Assembly: GCA_965223825.1 (NCBI GenBank)
Contig: OZ245018.1
Span: 124,001-188,000 of the forward strand
DNA: 64,000 nucleotides
Origin: CAJXQU01 sp965223825
GTDB taxonomy: Bacteria > Pseudomonadota > Gammaproteobacteria > CAJXQU01
Direction: 5' to 3'
The translations under genes and the position numbers were made by a program. Of the stretch, positions 25,940 to 34,780 are shown piece by piece; position 1 is the stretch's first letter; every line of letters starts with the position of its first letter. The notes beneath the pieces are model-generated. The model saw only the letters and a list, made by a program, of their open reading frames with translations, was not told the origin of the DNA and ran no database searches.

Positions 25940-27646
25940 GTGAGTGCTCAGAATAATCACCTAAGAATCGGCGAGATTCTCATCAAAAATGGCGTTGTTA
26001 GCCAAGATCAGATCCGTATTGCGTTAATCGAGCAGAAAAAACGGAATGAACATCTTGGTCGTATTTTGGTGAGACTCGGTTTCGCGACCGAAGCGATCAT
26101 TCGAGATGTATTAGGTGGCGCACTAGGCCAGAAAAGTACCGACTTAACCACGGTTGTTCCCGACAGTGAGGCCATCAAACGTATTCCAAAAGAAATGGCG
26201 CGTCGTTATCGACTCTTGCCGTTGACCTACGATAAAAATCGAAATCATCTGACTGTCGCAATGGCTGACACATTTAATGTTGTCGCGATTGATCAGATCA
26301 ACGCCTTAATGGGAGGTGATGTTGAGATTACCGCGTCACTAGCGGGTGAAGCGGAAATTCAGAAAGCGATCGATCAATTCTACGGGTTTGAATTGTCGGT
26401 CGATGGGATTCTGCAAGAGATCGAAACGGGTGAAATTGACTACGAAAGTCTTGACGGCGATACCGATGAATATAGTCAGCCGGTTGTGCGACTTGTTAAC
26501 GCCTTACTTTCTGATGCGGTAAAGCGCGAAGCATCAGATATTCACTTTGAGCCGGAAGAGGGCTTTTTGCGTTTTCGGTATCGTATCGATGGGGTTTTGC
26601 GTCAAGTAAGAAGCCTGCATAAAAATTATTGGTCTGCGATTGCGGTTCGTCTAAAAGTTATGTCGGGCATGGATATCGCTGAAACAAGAAAACCACAAGA
26701 TGGACGGATCACATTATCGCTTTCAGGGCGATTGATCGATTTCCGCGTATCAACCATTCCAACAGTGCACGGTGAGAATATTGTCTTGCGTGTGCTCGAT
26801 CGGATGAAAGGGTTGGTTGCATTAGATGAGCTCGGTCTGGACGAAGACGTCTTAGATCTATTGAAGATAATGGTCGCAAGACCGAATGGGATTGTACTAG
26901 TTACCGGTCCAACTGGCAGTGGTAAAACCACCACGTTGTATTCACTTCTCACGCATCTCAATACTGAATCAGTAAATATAATGACGTTAGAAGATCCGGT
27001 TGAATACCCACTCAATATGATTCGGCAAACGTCAGTTAACGAGGCCGTGAGGCTCGATTTCGCGAGCGGTATCCGATCCATCCTGCGGCAAGATCCGGAC
27101 ATTATTCTGGTCGGTGAGATTCGTGATGAAGACACCGCAACGATGGCGTTTCGTGCTGCCATGACTGGCCATCAAGTTTTCACAACGCTACATACCAACT
27201 CATCGATGGGAGCAATTCCACGCTTATTGGATATTGGTATTCGTCCTGAAATCATGGCGGGAAATATTATCGGTGTGATGGCGCAACGACTGGTACGAAA
27301 ACTCTGTAAACATTGCCGTACACCCTATACACCAAGTGAAATAGAACGACGATTGCTGGGGTTGAAGGCGGATACTAAACCCGTCCAAATCTTTGCGGCA
27401 AAAGGTTGTGACGAATGTGATCATCAAGGGTATTCAGGCCGTATTGCGATTTTAGAGATCCTCAAGTTTGATCAAGAGATCGATGAACTGATCGCTGGCG
27501 GTTCAACATTACGAGAACTAAACGACACAGCGACCAGTAAAGGCTTTAAAACACTCGCGGACATGGGCATTCGTAAAATCCTTGAAGGCAAGACGTCGCT
27601 TGATGAAGTGTCGCGCGTAATCGATCTTACCGAGCGAATTTTGTAG
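25940..27646 (+). CDS. mshE: MshE/GspE-like assembly ATPase
   Basis: Hexameric ATPase that powers pilus extension or pseudopilus assembly, 568 residues, GTG start. N-terminal MshEN domain (RIGEILIKNGVVSQDQI), then the GspE core with Walker A TGPTGSGKTTTLYSLL, Asp box, Walker B IILVGEIRDEDTA, His box TTLHTNSS and a zinc-binding pair of CxxC motifs (CKHC and CDEC). MshEN domains often bind cyclic di-GMP; that is possible here and would link the machine to the GGDEF-EAL type signalling in this genome. Two bases separate it from mshG. Confidence 0.92.
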   Translation: MSAQNNHLRIGEILIKNGVVSQDQIRIALIEQKKRNEHLGRILVRLGFATEAIIRDVLGGALGQKSTDLTTVVPDSEAIKRIPKEMARRYRLLPLTYDKNRNHLTVAMADTFNVVAIDQINALMGGDVEITASLAGEAEIQKAIDQFYGFELSVDGILQEIETGEIDYESLDGDTDEYSQPVVRLVNALLSDAVKREASDIHFEPEEGFLRFRYRIDGVLRQVRSLHKNYWSAIAVRLKVMSGMDIAETRKPQDGRITLSLSGRLIDFRVSTIPTVHGENIVLRVLDRMKGLVALDELGLDEDVLDLLKIMVARPNGIVLVTGPTGSGKTTTLYSLLTHLNTESVNIMTLEDPVEYPLNMIRQTSVNEAVRLDFASGIRSILRQDPDIILVGEIRDEDTATMAFRAAMTGHQVFTTLHTNSSMGAIPRLLDIGIRPEIMAGNIIGVMAQRLVRKLCKHCRTPYTPSEIERRLLGLKADTKPVQIFAAKGCDECDHQGYSGRIAILEILKFDQEIDELIAGGSTLRELNDTATSKGFKTLADMGIRKILEGKTSLDEVSRVIDLTERIL

Positions 27647-27648
27647 CC

Positions 27649-28857
27649 ATGGAGCTCTATAAATATAAAGCGATCGATGCGGCAGGTAAGTTTGTGTATG
27701 GGCGTACAGATGCGCTCAACCCGGGTGATTTAGAAGTCCGCTTAAAACGCCTAGATGTTGACTTGATCTCATTTCGACATATTAGAAAGGGCTCAACAGT
27801 TAACCTGTTTCAGCCGAGAATCAAACGTACCGATATGATCACATTTTGCTTCCATTTGGAACAGTTGATGCGTGCGGGTGTACCGATTCTCGAATCCTTA
27901 GCTGATCTCCGTGATAGCGTGGAGAATATTCGTTTGAAAGAAGTGATCATCGCGATGATCGAGACGATCGGTGGTGGCAAAAGTCTTTCTGAAGCGATGC
28001 GGGATTTCCCTAATGAATTTGATGAAATTTTCGTCAACCTTGTTTCAGCCGGTGAACAAAGTGGTCAACTGCCCGATGTGCTAGCGAGCATGACAGAAAA
28101 TCTCAAATGGCAGGATGAACAACTGAATCATACGAAAAAGTTATTTATCTACCCGTCTATTGTGATCACATTAGTGATTGGCGTGTTTTTCTTTTTAATG
28201 CTCTACCTCGTTCCTCAACTTACACAGTTCATTGAGAATATGGGAGAGGAGTTACCGTTCCATACAAAAATTCTTATTGTTGTGTCAGGATTTTTTACAA
28301 ATTATTGGTACTGGATTATTCTGATTCCGATTATGCTGGTGATCGGGACGATTATTGGCGTACGAGTCAATCCGGAATTTCGCTTGAAAATGGATGCACT
28401 CAAACTACGCATTCCGGTAATCGGCCCTATCTTGAAAAAGATGATTATGACGCGTTTTACAAATTACTTCGCGATCATGTACGCCTCCGGTATTACCGTC
28501 ATGGACTGTGTTAAGTCTGGCGAACAGATCGTCGGAAATCGTGCTGTTGCTGTCGCGGTGAATCAAGCAGGACGCCTGATCGGTGAAGGTGTTGGAATTA
28601 GTTCCGCTTTTGAACAAACCAAACTGTTTCCTCGATTAGTATTGCGTATGCTGAGAGTGGGTGAAAACACGGGAACGTTGGAAAAGTCGTTACAGAACGT
28701 GAGTTACTTCTACAACCGGGAAGTTAAAGAGTCGGTTGAGCACTTACAGGAGTTAATCGGTCCAGCACTAACCATCTTTATTGGTTTGTTAGTCGCTTGG
28801 ATCATGCTGTCTGTTTTAGGACCCATTTATGATCTCATTGCTAAGATCAAAGTTTAA
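27649..28857 (+). CDS. mshG: MshG/GspF-like inner-membrane platform protein
   Basis: A 402-residue platform protein with the two GspF cytoplasmic domains, each with the typical hairpin (LEQLMRAGVPILESLADL and MYASGITVMDCVKSGEQI). Membrane helices lie near 170-195, 220-240 and 375-395. It anchors the ATPase and the growing pilus. It overlaps the next gene by 29 bases, so translation is coupled. Confidence 0.92.
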   Translation: MELYKYKAIDAAGKFVYGRTDALNPGDLEVRLKRLDVDLISFRHIRKGSTVNLFQPRIKRTDMITFCFHLEQLMRAGVPILESLADLRDSVENIRLKEVIIAMIETIGGGKSLSEAMRDFPNEFDEIFVNLVSAGEQSGQLPDVLASMTENLKWQDEQLNHTKKLFIYPSIVITLVIGVFFFLMLYLVPQLTQFIENMGEELPFHTKILIVVSGFFTNYWYWIILIPIMLVIGTIIGVRVNPEFRLKMDALKLRIPVIGPILKKMIMTRFTNYFAIMYASGITVMDCVKSGEQIVGNRAVAVAVNQAGRLIGEGVGISSAFEQTKLFPRLVLRMLRVGENTGTLEKSLQNVSYFYNREVKESVEHLQELIGPALTIFIGLLVAWIMLSVLGPIYDLIAKIKV

Positions 28858-30421
28858 TAAAACGCCACGTCGCGCGATATGTCTAGCGGCTGATGCGATC
28901 ACGGTTTATCACTGGGAAAATGGTGATATCACTGACTCGTTTCAGTTCGATGCAGATGAGACTGGGCGTTTTCACTTTGCGCGTTACTTGCAGGAAACAC
29001 CGGTAATTCCTTGTTATTTGCTGGTAGACGTTGTGGAAGAGGAATTTCGTCACGACACGATTCCACACGTCAATGGTAAAGATCGTAGCAACCTGATCGA
29101 ACGCAAACTCAACCGTCATTACCGTAGTACGCCTTACGTTTATCACCAGCTGATCGGACGTGAAAAAGAAGGTCGACGGGACGACAAGTTGCTACTGACA
29201 GCATTGACGAATCAAGAGTCGATCACACCATGGGTTAAGTTACTCGACCAGTATCAAGTTCCGCTTGCGGGTATTTATTCACTTCCAATTTTAAGCCGCG
29301 CGCTGCTTAAACCGCTTGAAGCGTCCGCCAGCAATGTACTCTTAGTCAGCATGGGTGGTGCGAGTGGTTTGCGACAAACGTATTTCCGTGATCAGCAATT
29401 GCAGATCAGTCGTTTAGCCAAACTGCCACGTTTTGGTACGACACCCTACGGCCCATACGTCATGGGTGAGCTGGAAAAACTCTACCGCTATTTATACAAC
29501 TTACGCTTGATTTCGCGGGAGGAACCATTGGATATTTATATCCTTGCTCACGGTGAAATGTTGGTTGACATGAATGCGCGGATCAAAAACACCAATATGA
29601 TCCGGTACCACCTCATTGATGTTGCGTCGTTAAGCCGTGAAATGGGAGTCGAAGGCGTCCTTACCACACCTTTCAGTGATTATTTATTTTCGCATTTATT
29701 ATTATCGGAAACACCGAAGAACCATTACGGTAGCAAGGAAGATACCCATTATTTTTCTATGCACCAGACGCGCGTTGGTTTCCTTGCCGCAAGTATTGCC
29801 TTGTTGTTAGGTGGCGCAGGTTGGAGTGGATATAACTTTATTCAAGGAATTTCCTTAAAACACCAAGCGTTAGAAGCACAGCAAAAAGCCAGTTTTTACG
29901 AATCTCGTTATGACATTGCGAAAAAGGATTTACCGCCAACTGCCGTCGAGCCAGCAGAGATTAAATCCGCAATCGATATCGTTGACACGCTGCTGGAATA
30001 TAAAACTAACCCATTCTTAGTAATGAACTTGGTTAGTCGTGTACTCAATCGCTATCCAAATTTGCAAATGGATGGGATCGAATGGGTAGTGGATACCGAT
30101 CCGAACACCAGCCCGCTTGGGGATAGCGATTTTGATGAAGGTGAAGATCCTATACAAAAAGGCAATTATCTTTATTATCAAATTGCTACTTTGAAAGGCC
30201 ATATCACACCATTCGACGGTAATTATCGCAACGCATTAGGTATGGTGAAACGTTTCGCGAATTCACTTCGTGCCGAGCAAAATGTTCATTTCGTTCGCAT
30301 TGATAGCTTACCGTTGGATATTAGCCCTGAAGCACGGTTAAGTGGTGAATCTCGTGAAAACCAAACACGCGAAGCTGTGTTTGCATTGACGGTGGTGTTG
30401 GGAGTCGATCATGAAACATAA
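28829..30421 (+). CDS. PilM/GspL-PilN-like fused assembly protein
   Basis: A 530-residue protein combining a cytoplasmic part (about 1-310) that looks like the ASKHA fold of PilM, MshI or GspL, one membrane helix (VGFLAASIALLLGGAGW, about 320-340), and a periplasmic PilN-like part with a coiled-coil stretch. In separate-gene systems PilM and PilN do these jobs. Sequence similarity is weak, so the call leans on position between platform and PilO-like genes and on topology. It overlaps the following gene by 11 bases. Confidence 0.62.
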   Translation: MISLLRSKFNKTPRRAICLAADAITVYHWENGDITDSFQFDADETGRFHFARYLQETPVIPCYLLVDVVEEEFRHDTIPHVNGKDRSNLIERKLNRHYRSTPYVYHQLIGREKEGRRDDKLLLTALTNQESITPWVKLLDQYQVPLAGIYSLPILSRALLKPLEASASNVLLVSMGGASGLRQTYFRDQQLQISRLAKLPRFGTTPYGPYVMGELEKLYRYLYNLRLISREEPLDIYILAHGEMLVDMNARIKNTNMIRYHLIDVASLSREMGVEGVLTTPFSDYLFSHLLLSETPKNHYGSKEDTHYFSMHQTRVGFLAASIALLLGGAGWSGYNFIQGISLKHQALEAQQKASFYESRYDIAKKDLPPTAVEPAEIKSAIDIVDTLLEYKTNPFLVMNLVSRVLNRYPNLQMDGIEWVVDTDPNTSPLGDSDFDEGEDPIQKGNYLYYQIATLKGHITPFDGNYRNALGMVKRFANSLRAEQNVHFVRIDSLPLDISPEARLSGESRENQTREAVFALTVVLGVDHET

Positions 30422-31028
30422 AATTGACTGGAGCATTATTCGTAGTGCAATTTTAGTGTTTTTAGTTTGCTTGGTATTGAGCGGAATTCTTCTTACAAGT
30501 AGTTTTTTGTTCCGCGATAAAATGCAAGTGGAATACGACGAGCATCAAAATGCATTCCGTGATGTGAGTCAAAAATACCTTTCTGTTGATGGCGATGAAA
30601 AAATAATAAAAGAACATTACCCGCGGTTTATAGAGTTAGCAAATCGCGGAATTATTGGATCTGAAAATCGCCTCAACTGGGTAGAAAACTTAGAAGCGAC
30701 AGCAAAAAATATCCAACTGCCAGGTTTGCGTTATCAAATTGATTCCCGTCAGCCATTCGAGCCAGAGTTTAATTTAAATACCGGCGCATACGAACTTTTT
30801 GCGACGAAAATGAACCTAACACTCGGTCTATTACATGAAATAGATCTCGCAAAAGTTATTGACGATCTCAACAAAAATGCTGCGGGTTTATACAATATGA
30901 CGCAGTGTCGTTTTGCAAAAACCGGACGAAATATTGAAGCTGATGCACAGCGACCGAATGTCAGCGTGGAATGCCAGCTACAGTGGTACAGTTTGAATTT
31001 GATTGGCGGTGAGGAGATAAAATTATGA
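30411..31028 (+). CDS. PilO/MshJ-like inner-membrane assembly protein
   Basis: A 205-residue bitopic protein: short cytoplasmic start, one membrane helix (about 12-34), then a periplasmic domain beginning with a helical coiled-coil segment. Size, topology and place after the PilM/N-like gene match PilO or MshJ, which link platform and secretin. No conserved motif proves it. The ATG overlaps the upstream gene and its stop overlaps the next start (ATGA). Confidence 0.55.
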   Translation: MKHKIDWSIIRSAILVFLVCLVLSGILLTSSFLFRDKMQVEYDEHQNAFRDVSQKYLSVDGDEKIIKEHYPRFIELANRGIIGSENRLNWVENLEATAKNIQLPGLRYQIDSRQPFEPEFNLNTGAYELFATKMNLTLGLLHEIDLAKVIDDLNKNAAGLYNMTQCRFAKTGRNIEADAQRPNVSVECQLQWYSLNLIGGEEIKL

Positions 31029-31597
31029 ACAAAAAAATGATTTATCTGCTAAGCGTAATCGTAACCAGTGCCAGTTCTTACACGGTGCAAGCAGAAGGAT
31101 TAGGCCGTCTTTTTACGACGCCGGCTCAACGTGCGATGTTAGAGAAACTACGTCTGCCTGTGATTAAGTCAGAACAAGAAAAGCCAAAATACGAACCTAT
31201 AACCATTGTGAATCATGAAGAATTGCCGCCCTTAAACAGGGAGCCTGTTCGAACTGAAATTAATTCAGATGAAAAGACAGAAGAAGTGATCGTACGTAAG
31301 CCAGAAATTGTCATTATAGAAAAACCCGATCTACCTGAAATTACCGTCAATGGTATCGTGAAACGAACAGGTGGCCGCAGTACGGCATGGGTAAACGGCA
31401 TCAACACCCATACAGGCTACATCGAGTCACAACATATCGAAGTTAATCCGCGTCGTATAGGTCGTGATCATGTACATGTCGAAATTGATGATCTGATCAT
31501 GGATGATGTAAGCCTCAAAGTAGGCCAAACACTCGATCCTGATCAAGCAAAAATTACAGACGCCTACGAAAATATAATCACGACTGAGTCGCGCTAG
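31025..31597 (+). CDS. MshK/PilP-like periplasmic protein
   Basis: A 190-residue protein with a cleavable signal peptide (YLLSVIVTSASSYTVQAEG). The middle is Pro/Glu/Lys rich; the C-terminal half (ITVNGIVKRTGGRSTAWVNG) resembles the small beta domain with a V-N-G-V-V pattern found in MshK, PilP or GspC homology regions that bind the secretin. Position after the PilO-like gene supports this. The 4-base ATGA overlap shows translational coupling. Confidence 0.55.
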   Translation: MNKKMIYLLSVIVTSASSYTVQAEGLGRLFTTPAQRAMLEKLRLPVIKSEQEKPKYEPITIVNHEELPPLNREPVRTEINSDEKTEEVIVRKPEIVIIEKPDLPEITVNGIVKRTGGRSTAWVNGINTHTGYIESQHIEVNPRRIGRDHVHVEIDDLIMDDVSLKVGQTLDPDQAKITDAYENIITTESR

Positions 31598-31617
31598 ATT
31601 AACACTCAGCATCCTGT

Positions 31618-33948
31618 ATGCAACACTCTTTATTTCGAAATAAAAATAAACAATCGGGCGCAGCAGTCCTTGTTTTTGTTCTACTAATAGTCACTTTTGC
31701 CGCAACGTTACTGGTCACCAAACTGAATCGTTCATCATCACAACTGTATCGTGATGAAGTCACCATGAAGGCATTACAGAAAGCGAAAGCGGCGTTGTTA
31801 GGTTACGCGGTTAGTTATCCTGATCTTGCGTCAACGACCGTGATCAATGCGGGCCCTGGTTATTTACCATGCCCAGATGATGACTATCCGCCAGACGGTT
31901 CTCCAGACTCATGCAGTGCTTTTGCAATTGGAAGATTACCTTGGGAATTTATTGGCCTTGATGAAATCCGAGACAGTGCCGGTGAGCCACTTTGGTATTT
32001 GATGGCGGATGATTTTAAAAATATTGGATCAGGCAGATATTACCCGATTAATAGTGAAATGCCTGCAGATACGGATCTGATCGTTGATACAACAACAGAG
32101 GTTATCGCTGTCATCATTGCTCCCGGGTTTTCGTTTGCAGGTCAGAACAGGCCAAGCGCAAATGTCGGGGATTATCTTGAAGGCGATAACAGTAATAACG
32201 ATGCGAGTTTTGTTACTCAAGCAACAGGCGAATTTAATGATCAATTGCTCACGATCACACGGCAAGAATTGATGCAGGCTATTGAAAAACGAGTTCTTGG
32301 TGAAGTTGCGAAAATTAATCGTCGTTATGCCACTGTCTATGATAATAACGGGTTAAGTTTTCCTTACCTTAGCAGTTTTCGTAACCCCCGCCTCTCCAAT
32401 TCAATATCAGATGAAAATGTGACGTTAATCTCAGGAGTAGTAGAAGCTGGAACAAGTACAAGCCTAACAGACTCATCGAAAGACTTTCTTACGTTGGCTG
32501 TCTCAACTGATGATGTGGTGAATGTTTTTAATTCAACAACTAATAAATCGGAACATTTTAAAGTTGTAGGCGTTTCGAAAGACTCTTTGACATTGGAAGC
32601 AATAACAAGTGGATTCACTACATCAAGTGTTGAAGTTAGCGATAACTACACGGTGTCCCGATTTAACGCCACACCTGGCGAAACTCTGGGAACACTAGCA
32701 ATACAATCTGATCAGGAGGCATTCTATTCGCCAGCGAAAATTTCATGGGCAAATCTGAATGGAACGATTTCGGAATGTTCTCAACTAGATGCAACACCGA
32801 ATTCCGACAATGAAGCATCTGCGCATATTTCACATTTACGCGCAGCGATTAATACGCAAACGGAAGTGGATGTTAATCGACTTGATAATATCTGTGTTTG
32901 GACGAATGAAAATCAAGTGAACTGCTCAGGTACATACGATGTTTCGTTGACAGAAATTGGCTTAGAGTCGGCCTTAGCGTCGATAGAGTTGTGTAATCCT
33001 GCTGAACAGACTGAACCGATAGGATCGGCCTCTGAGATCAGCCGGCGTGTGATCAGTTATCGACTGAACTACAGAAGCATCAACGCTAGAATTAAGACTT
33101 ACACAGGCGATGGATCGAGAGATACTGGATTAATAGGCGAGAAAGTTCGAGTCGCTTCGACTTTGATTCCTAATATATTGAGCTTACTTCCGACGATAGA
33201 AATAGTGATAGAAGATTTCAGCGACGATGATAATTTACTGGGCCGAATATCGGTTAGCAATCCCAGCTCTGGCAGTCTAACCTTTGAAAACCGTCAGATC
33301 GCACTTGCGCCAATGAGCGGGTATGCAACGGGCGGAGGAGCTACGACGCTTATTGATACAACGAAAGATTTTATTGCGCGAGGTGTTCGTGTGGGAGACT
33401 GGCTAGAAAAAGTCGAACGAACTAATGACATAGTAAACAATGAGGTTGGCGATTTACGTGGATTTGTCACCGCATTAACAAGTAGCCAAATTACGTTTAA
33501 TTCACAAGGAACGGGCGGAAATGCTTTAAGTTTTGCTGATGGTGATGAATACCGGATTTACCATGAATTTCCAAAGTGGTTTACCTATAACAACTGGCAT
33601 CATCTCAACTTACTTGCTTACTCTGCTGATAAACTACCGGGAGCTACTGGGAGTTGTTCAGGTGGAAATTGTTTAAGTGTTGGAGCATCTGATCTTCCCG
33701 AAACGATAGTTGTTGGAAATGATAATAAGGATGCACTGGTGATATCGGCGGGATCTGCACTAGCGGGACAAGATCGTTCAACTGGGGATCAAACAGACTA
33801 TTATGATTTGGGAAATCAAATCACAAGTGACGAACCGTTAATGTTCGATCGTGGCGCTTTCGATAATAATAAATCATCATTTAACGACCAAATCAAAATC
33901 GTTGCTCCTTGCGCCACCGAAGGGAATGAAATCCATGATTGCTATTAA
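31618..33948 (+). CDS. Very large pseudopilin-like protein (776 residues)
   Basis: Not assigned to a named family. The N terminus KQSGAAVLVFVLLIVTFAATLLV looks like a type IV prepilin with Gly before Ala and without Glu at position 5, as in GspK or PilX type minor subunits that sit at a fibre tip. The head begins with LLGYA, GYLPCPDDD and GRLPWEFIGL, ends its first part with EFNDQLLTI, and is then interrupted by two diverged copies of a roughly 75-residue beta-rich repeat (residues 273-349 and 568-648). The last 125 residues resemble part of the first head again (WHHLNLLAYSADKL, SALAGQDRST, SFNDQIKIV). Several cysteines suggest disulfides. The next gene overlaps it by 14 bases. The pseudopilin call is moderately sure; function unknown. 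Confidence 0.65.
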   Translation: MQHSLFRNKNKQSGAAVLVFVLLIVTFAATLLVTKLNRSSSQLYRDEVTMKALQKAKAALLGYAVSYPDLASTTVINAGPGYLPCPDDDYPPDGSPDSCSAFAIGRLPWEFIGLDEIRDSAGEPLWYLMADDFKNIGSGRYYPINSEMPADTDLIVDTTTEVIAVIIAPGFSFAGQNRPSANVGDYLEGDNSNNDASFVTQATGEFNDQLLTITRQELMQAIEKRVLGEVAKINRRYATVYDNNGLSFPYLSSFRNPRLSNSISDENVTLISGVVEAGTSTSLTDSSKDFLTLAVSTDDVVNVFNSTTNKSEHFKVVGVSKDSLTLEAITSGFTTSSVEVSDNYTVSRFNATPGETLGTLAIQSDQEAFYSPAKISWANLNGTISECSQLDATPNSDNEASAHISHLRAAINTQTEVDVNRLDNICVWTNENQVNCSGTYDVSLTEIGLESALASIELCNPAEQTEPIGSASEISRRVISYRLNYRSINARIKTYTGDGSRDTGLIGEKVRVASTLIPNILSLLPTIEIVIEDFSDDDNLLGRISVSNPSSGSLTFENRQIALAPMSGYATGGGATTLIDTTKDFIARGVRVGDWLEKVERTNDIVNNEVGDLRGFVTALTSSQITFNSQGTGGNALSFADGDEYRIYHEFPKWFTYNNWHHLNLLAYSADKLPGATGSCSGGNCLSVGASDLPETIVVGNDNKDALVISAGSALAGQDRSTGDQTDYYDLGNQITSDEPLMFDRGAFDNNKSSFNDQIKIVAPCATEGNEIHDCY
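32434..32664 (+). repeat. Internal repeat copy 1 of the large pseudopilin
   Basis: Residues 273-349. Shares with copy 2 the pattern T-S/T-L-x-D-S/T-S/T-K-D-F, then a Val-rich stretch with D-x-V, and ends D/G-x-Y-x-V/I. Divergent at the DNA level, so an old duplication. Confidence 0.6.
33319..33561 (+). repeat. Internal repeat copy 2 of the large pseudopilin
   Basis: Residues 568-648, beginning GYATGGGATTLIDTTKDF and ending DGDEYRIYH. Aligns with copy 1 by eye across the start and end motifs, with a longer middle loop. Confidence 0.6.
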
Positions 33949-34672
33949 TTCAAAAATACGCGGGTTTAGCTTGCTGGAGTTAGTCATTGTCTTGCTGATT
34001 CTTGGTCTGTTACTTGCCGGAGCGCTTGGTCCTCTTTCGACAAAATATGAGCAGCGGCAGCGAGAACAAACGAAAGCGAATCTTGAACTGATCAGGGAAT
34101 CTTTGATCGGACATGCGCTAACAACGGGACGTTTACCGTGTCCCGATACGGATGGCGATGGGGAAGAAAATTTGCTTGGAACTGATGGAAATAGAACCTG
34201 CGCTGTTGTCACTAATTTTGTATCAGCCGGTAACGTTCCGTGGCTAACGTTAGGTGTTCCTCAGTTTGATGAATGGCGTGAGGGTTTTGTCTATGCCGTC
34301 ACGTCAAACTTTGCTGATGACATCGCGGGTGCAGCTAAAACTGGCGTTACAAATGGTTCTTGTGGCACGGCAACATTGGGTGTCAGTTTTGAGCTGTGTT
34401 CGGTGGGGCAGCTGAATGTTGTCTCTGCAGCTACAGGTGGGACAGAAGTGGTGAAAGAAATTCCGGCGTTAGTTTTATCAACGGGTAATCACGGCACTTC
34501 GTCGTTGGCATCCGAACAGTCAGCCGATGAACAAGAGAATTTTAATAATGACGATACGTTCGTGTACAGAGATTTAAGTATGCAAACTGGTGAGGAATTT
34601 GATGACCTCATGGTTTGGATCTCACCAAATGTGTTGAAATACCGCATGGTTCAAGCAGGCCGATTACCTTAA
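33935..34672 (+). CDS. Type IV prepilin-like protein with LPCPD head
   Basis: A 245-residue protein with a classic class III signal: leader MIAINSKIRG then FSLLELVIVLLILGLLLAG, with Glu at position 5 of the mature form. The head has LIGHALTTGRLPCPDTDGDG, where DTDGDG looks like a calcium-binding loop, a second Cys about 18 residues on, VPWLTLG, and near the end EEFDDLMVWI. These elements recur in the larger upstream pseudopilin. Start 33935 is preferred because AGGGA lies nine bases before it and the leader length is normal. It overlaps the upstream gene by 14 bases. Whether it is the main fibre subunit or a minor one is not known. Confidence 0.75.
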   Translation: MIAINSKIRGFSLLELVIVLLILGLLLAGALGPLSTKYEQRQREQTKANLELIRESLIGHALTTGRLPCPDTDGDGEENLLGTDGNRTCAVVTNFVSAGNVPWLTLGVPQFDEWREGFVYAVTSNFADDIAGAAKTGVTNGSCGTATLGVSFELCSVGQLNVVSAATGGTEVVKEIPALVLSTGNHGTSSLASEQSADEQENFNNDDTFVYRDLSMQTGEEFDDLMVWISPNVLKYRMVQAGRLP

Positions 34673-34742
34673 TTCATGCTGTAAGCAATTCTTTTTACCC
34701 TCTTTTTTCAGATAAATCGTATGCGTGACGCACTTCGATGCG

Positions 34743-34748
34743 TATAAT
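34743..34748 (+). promoter_or_regulatory. Candidate -10 box for typA
   Basis: A perfect TATAAT lies 33 bases before the typA start; no good -35 hexamer was found at 16-18 bases. The 108-base gap after the pilus cluster holds a T-rich run (CTTTTTACCCTCTTTTTTC) but no clear stem. Confidence 0.4.
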
Positions 34749-34780
34749 GCGCGGCTCAATTTTCTCGCAGGTGACATCCC

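Noticed and set aside
26626..27162. Reverse frame of 178 codons inside mshE
   Set aside because: Shadow of the Walker-containing ATPase core; composition (Ser/Arg/Ile rich) is that of an antisense frame.
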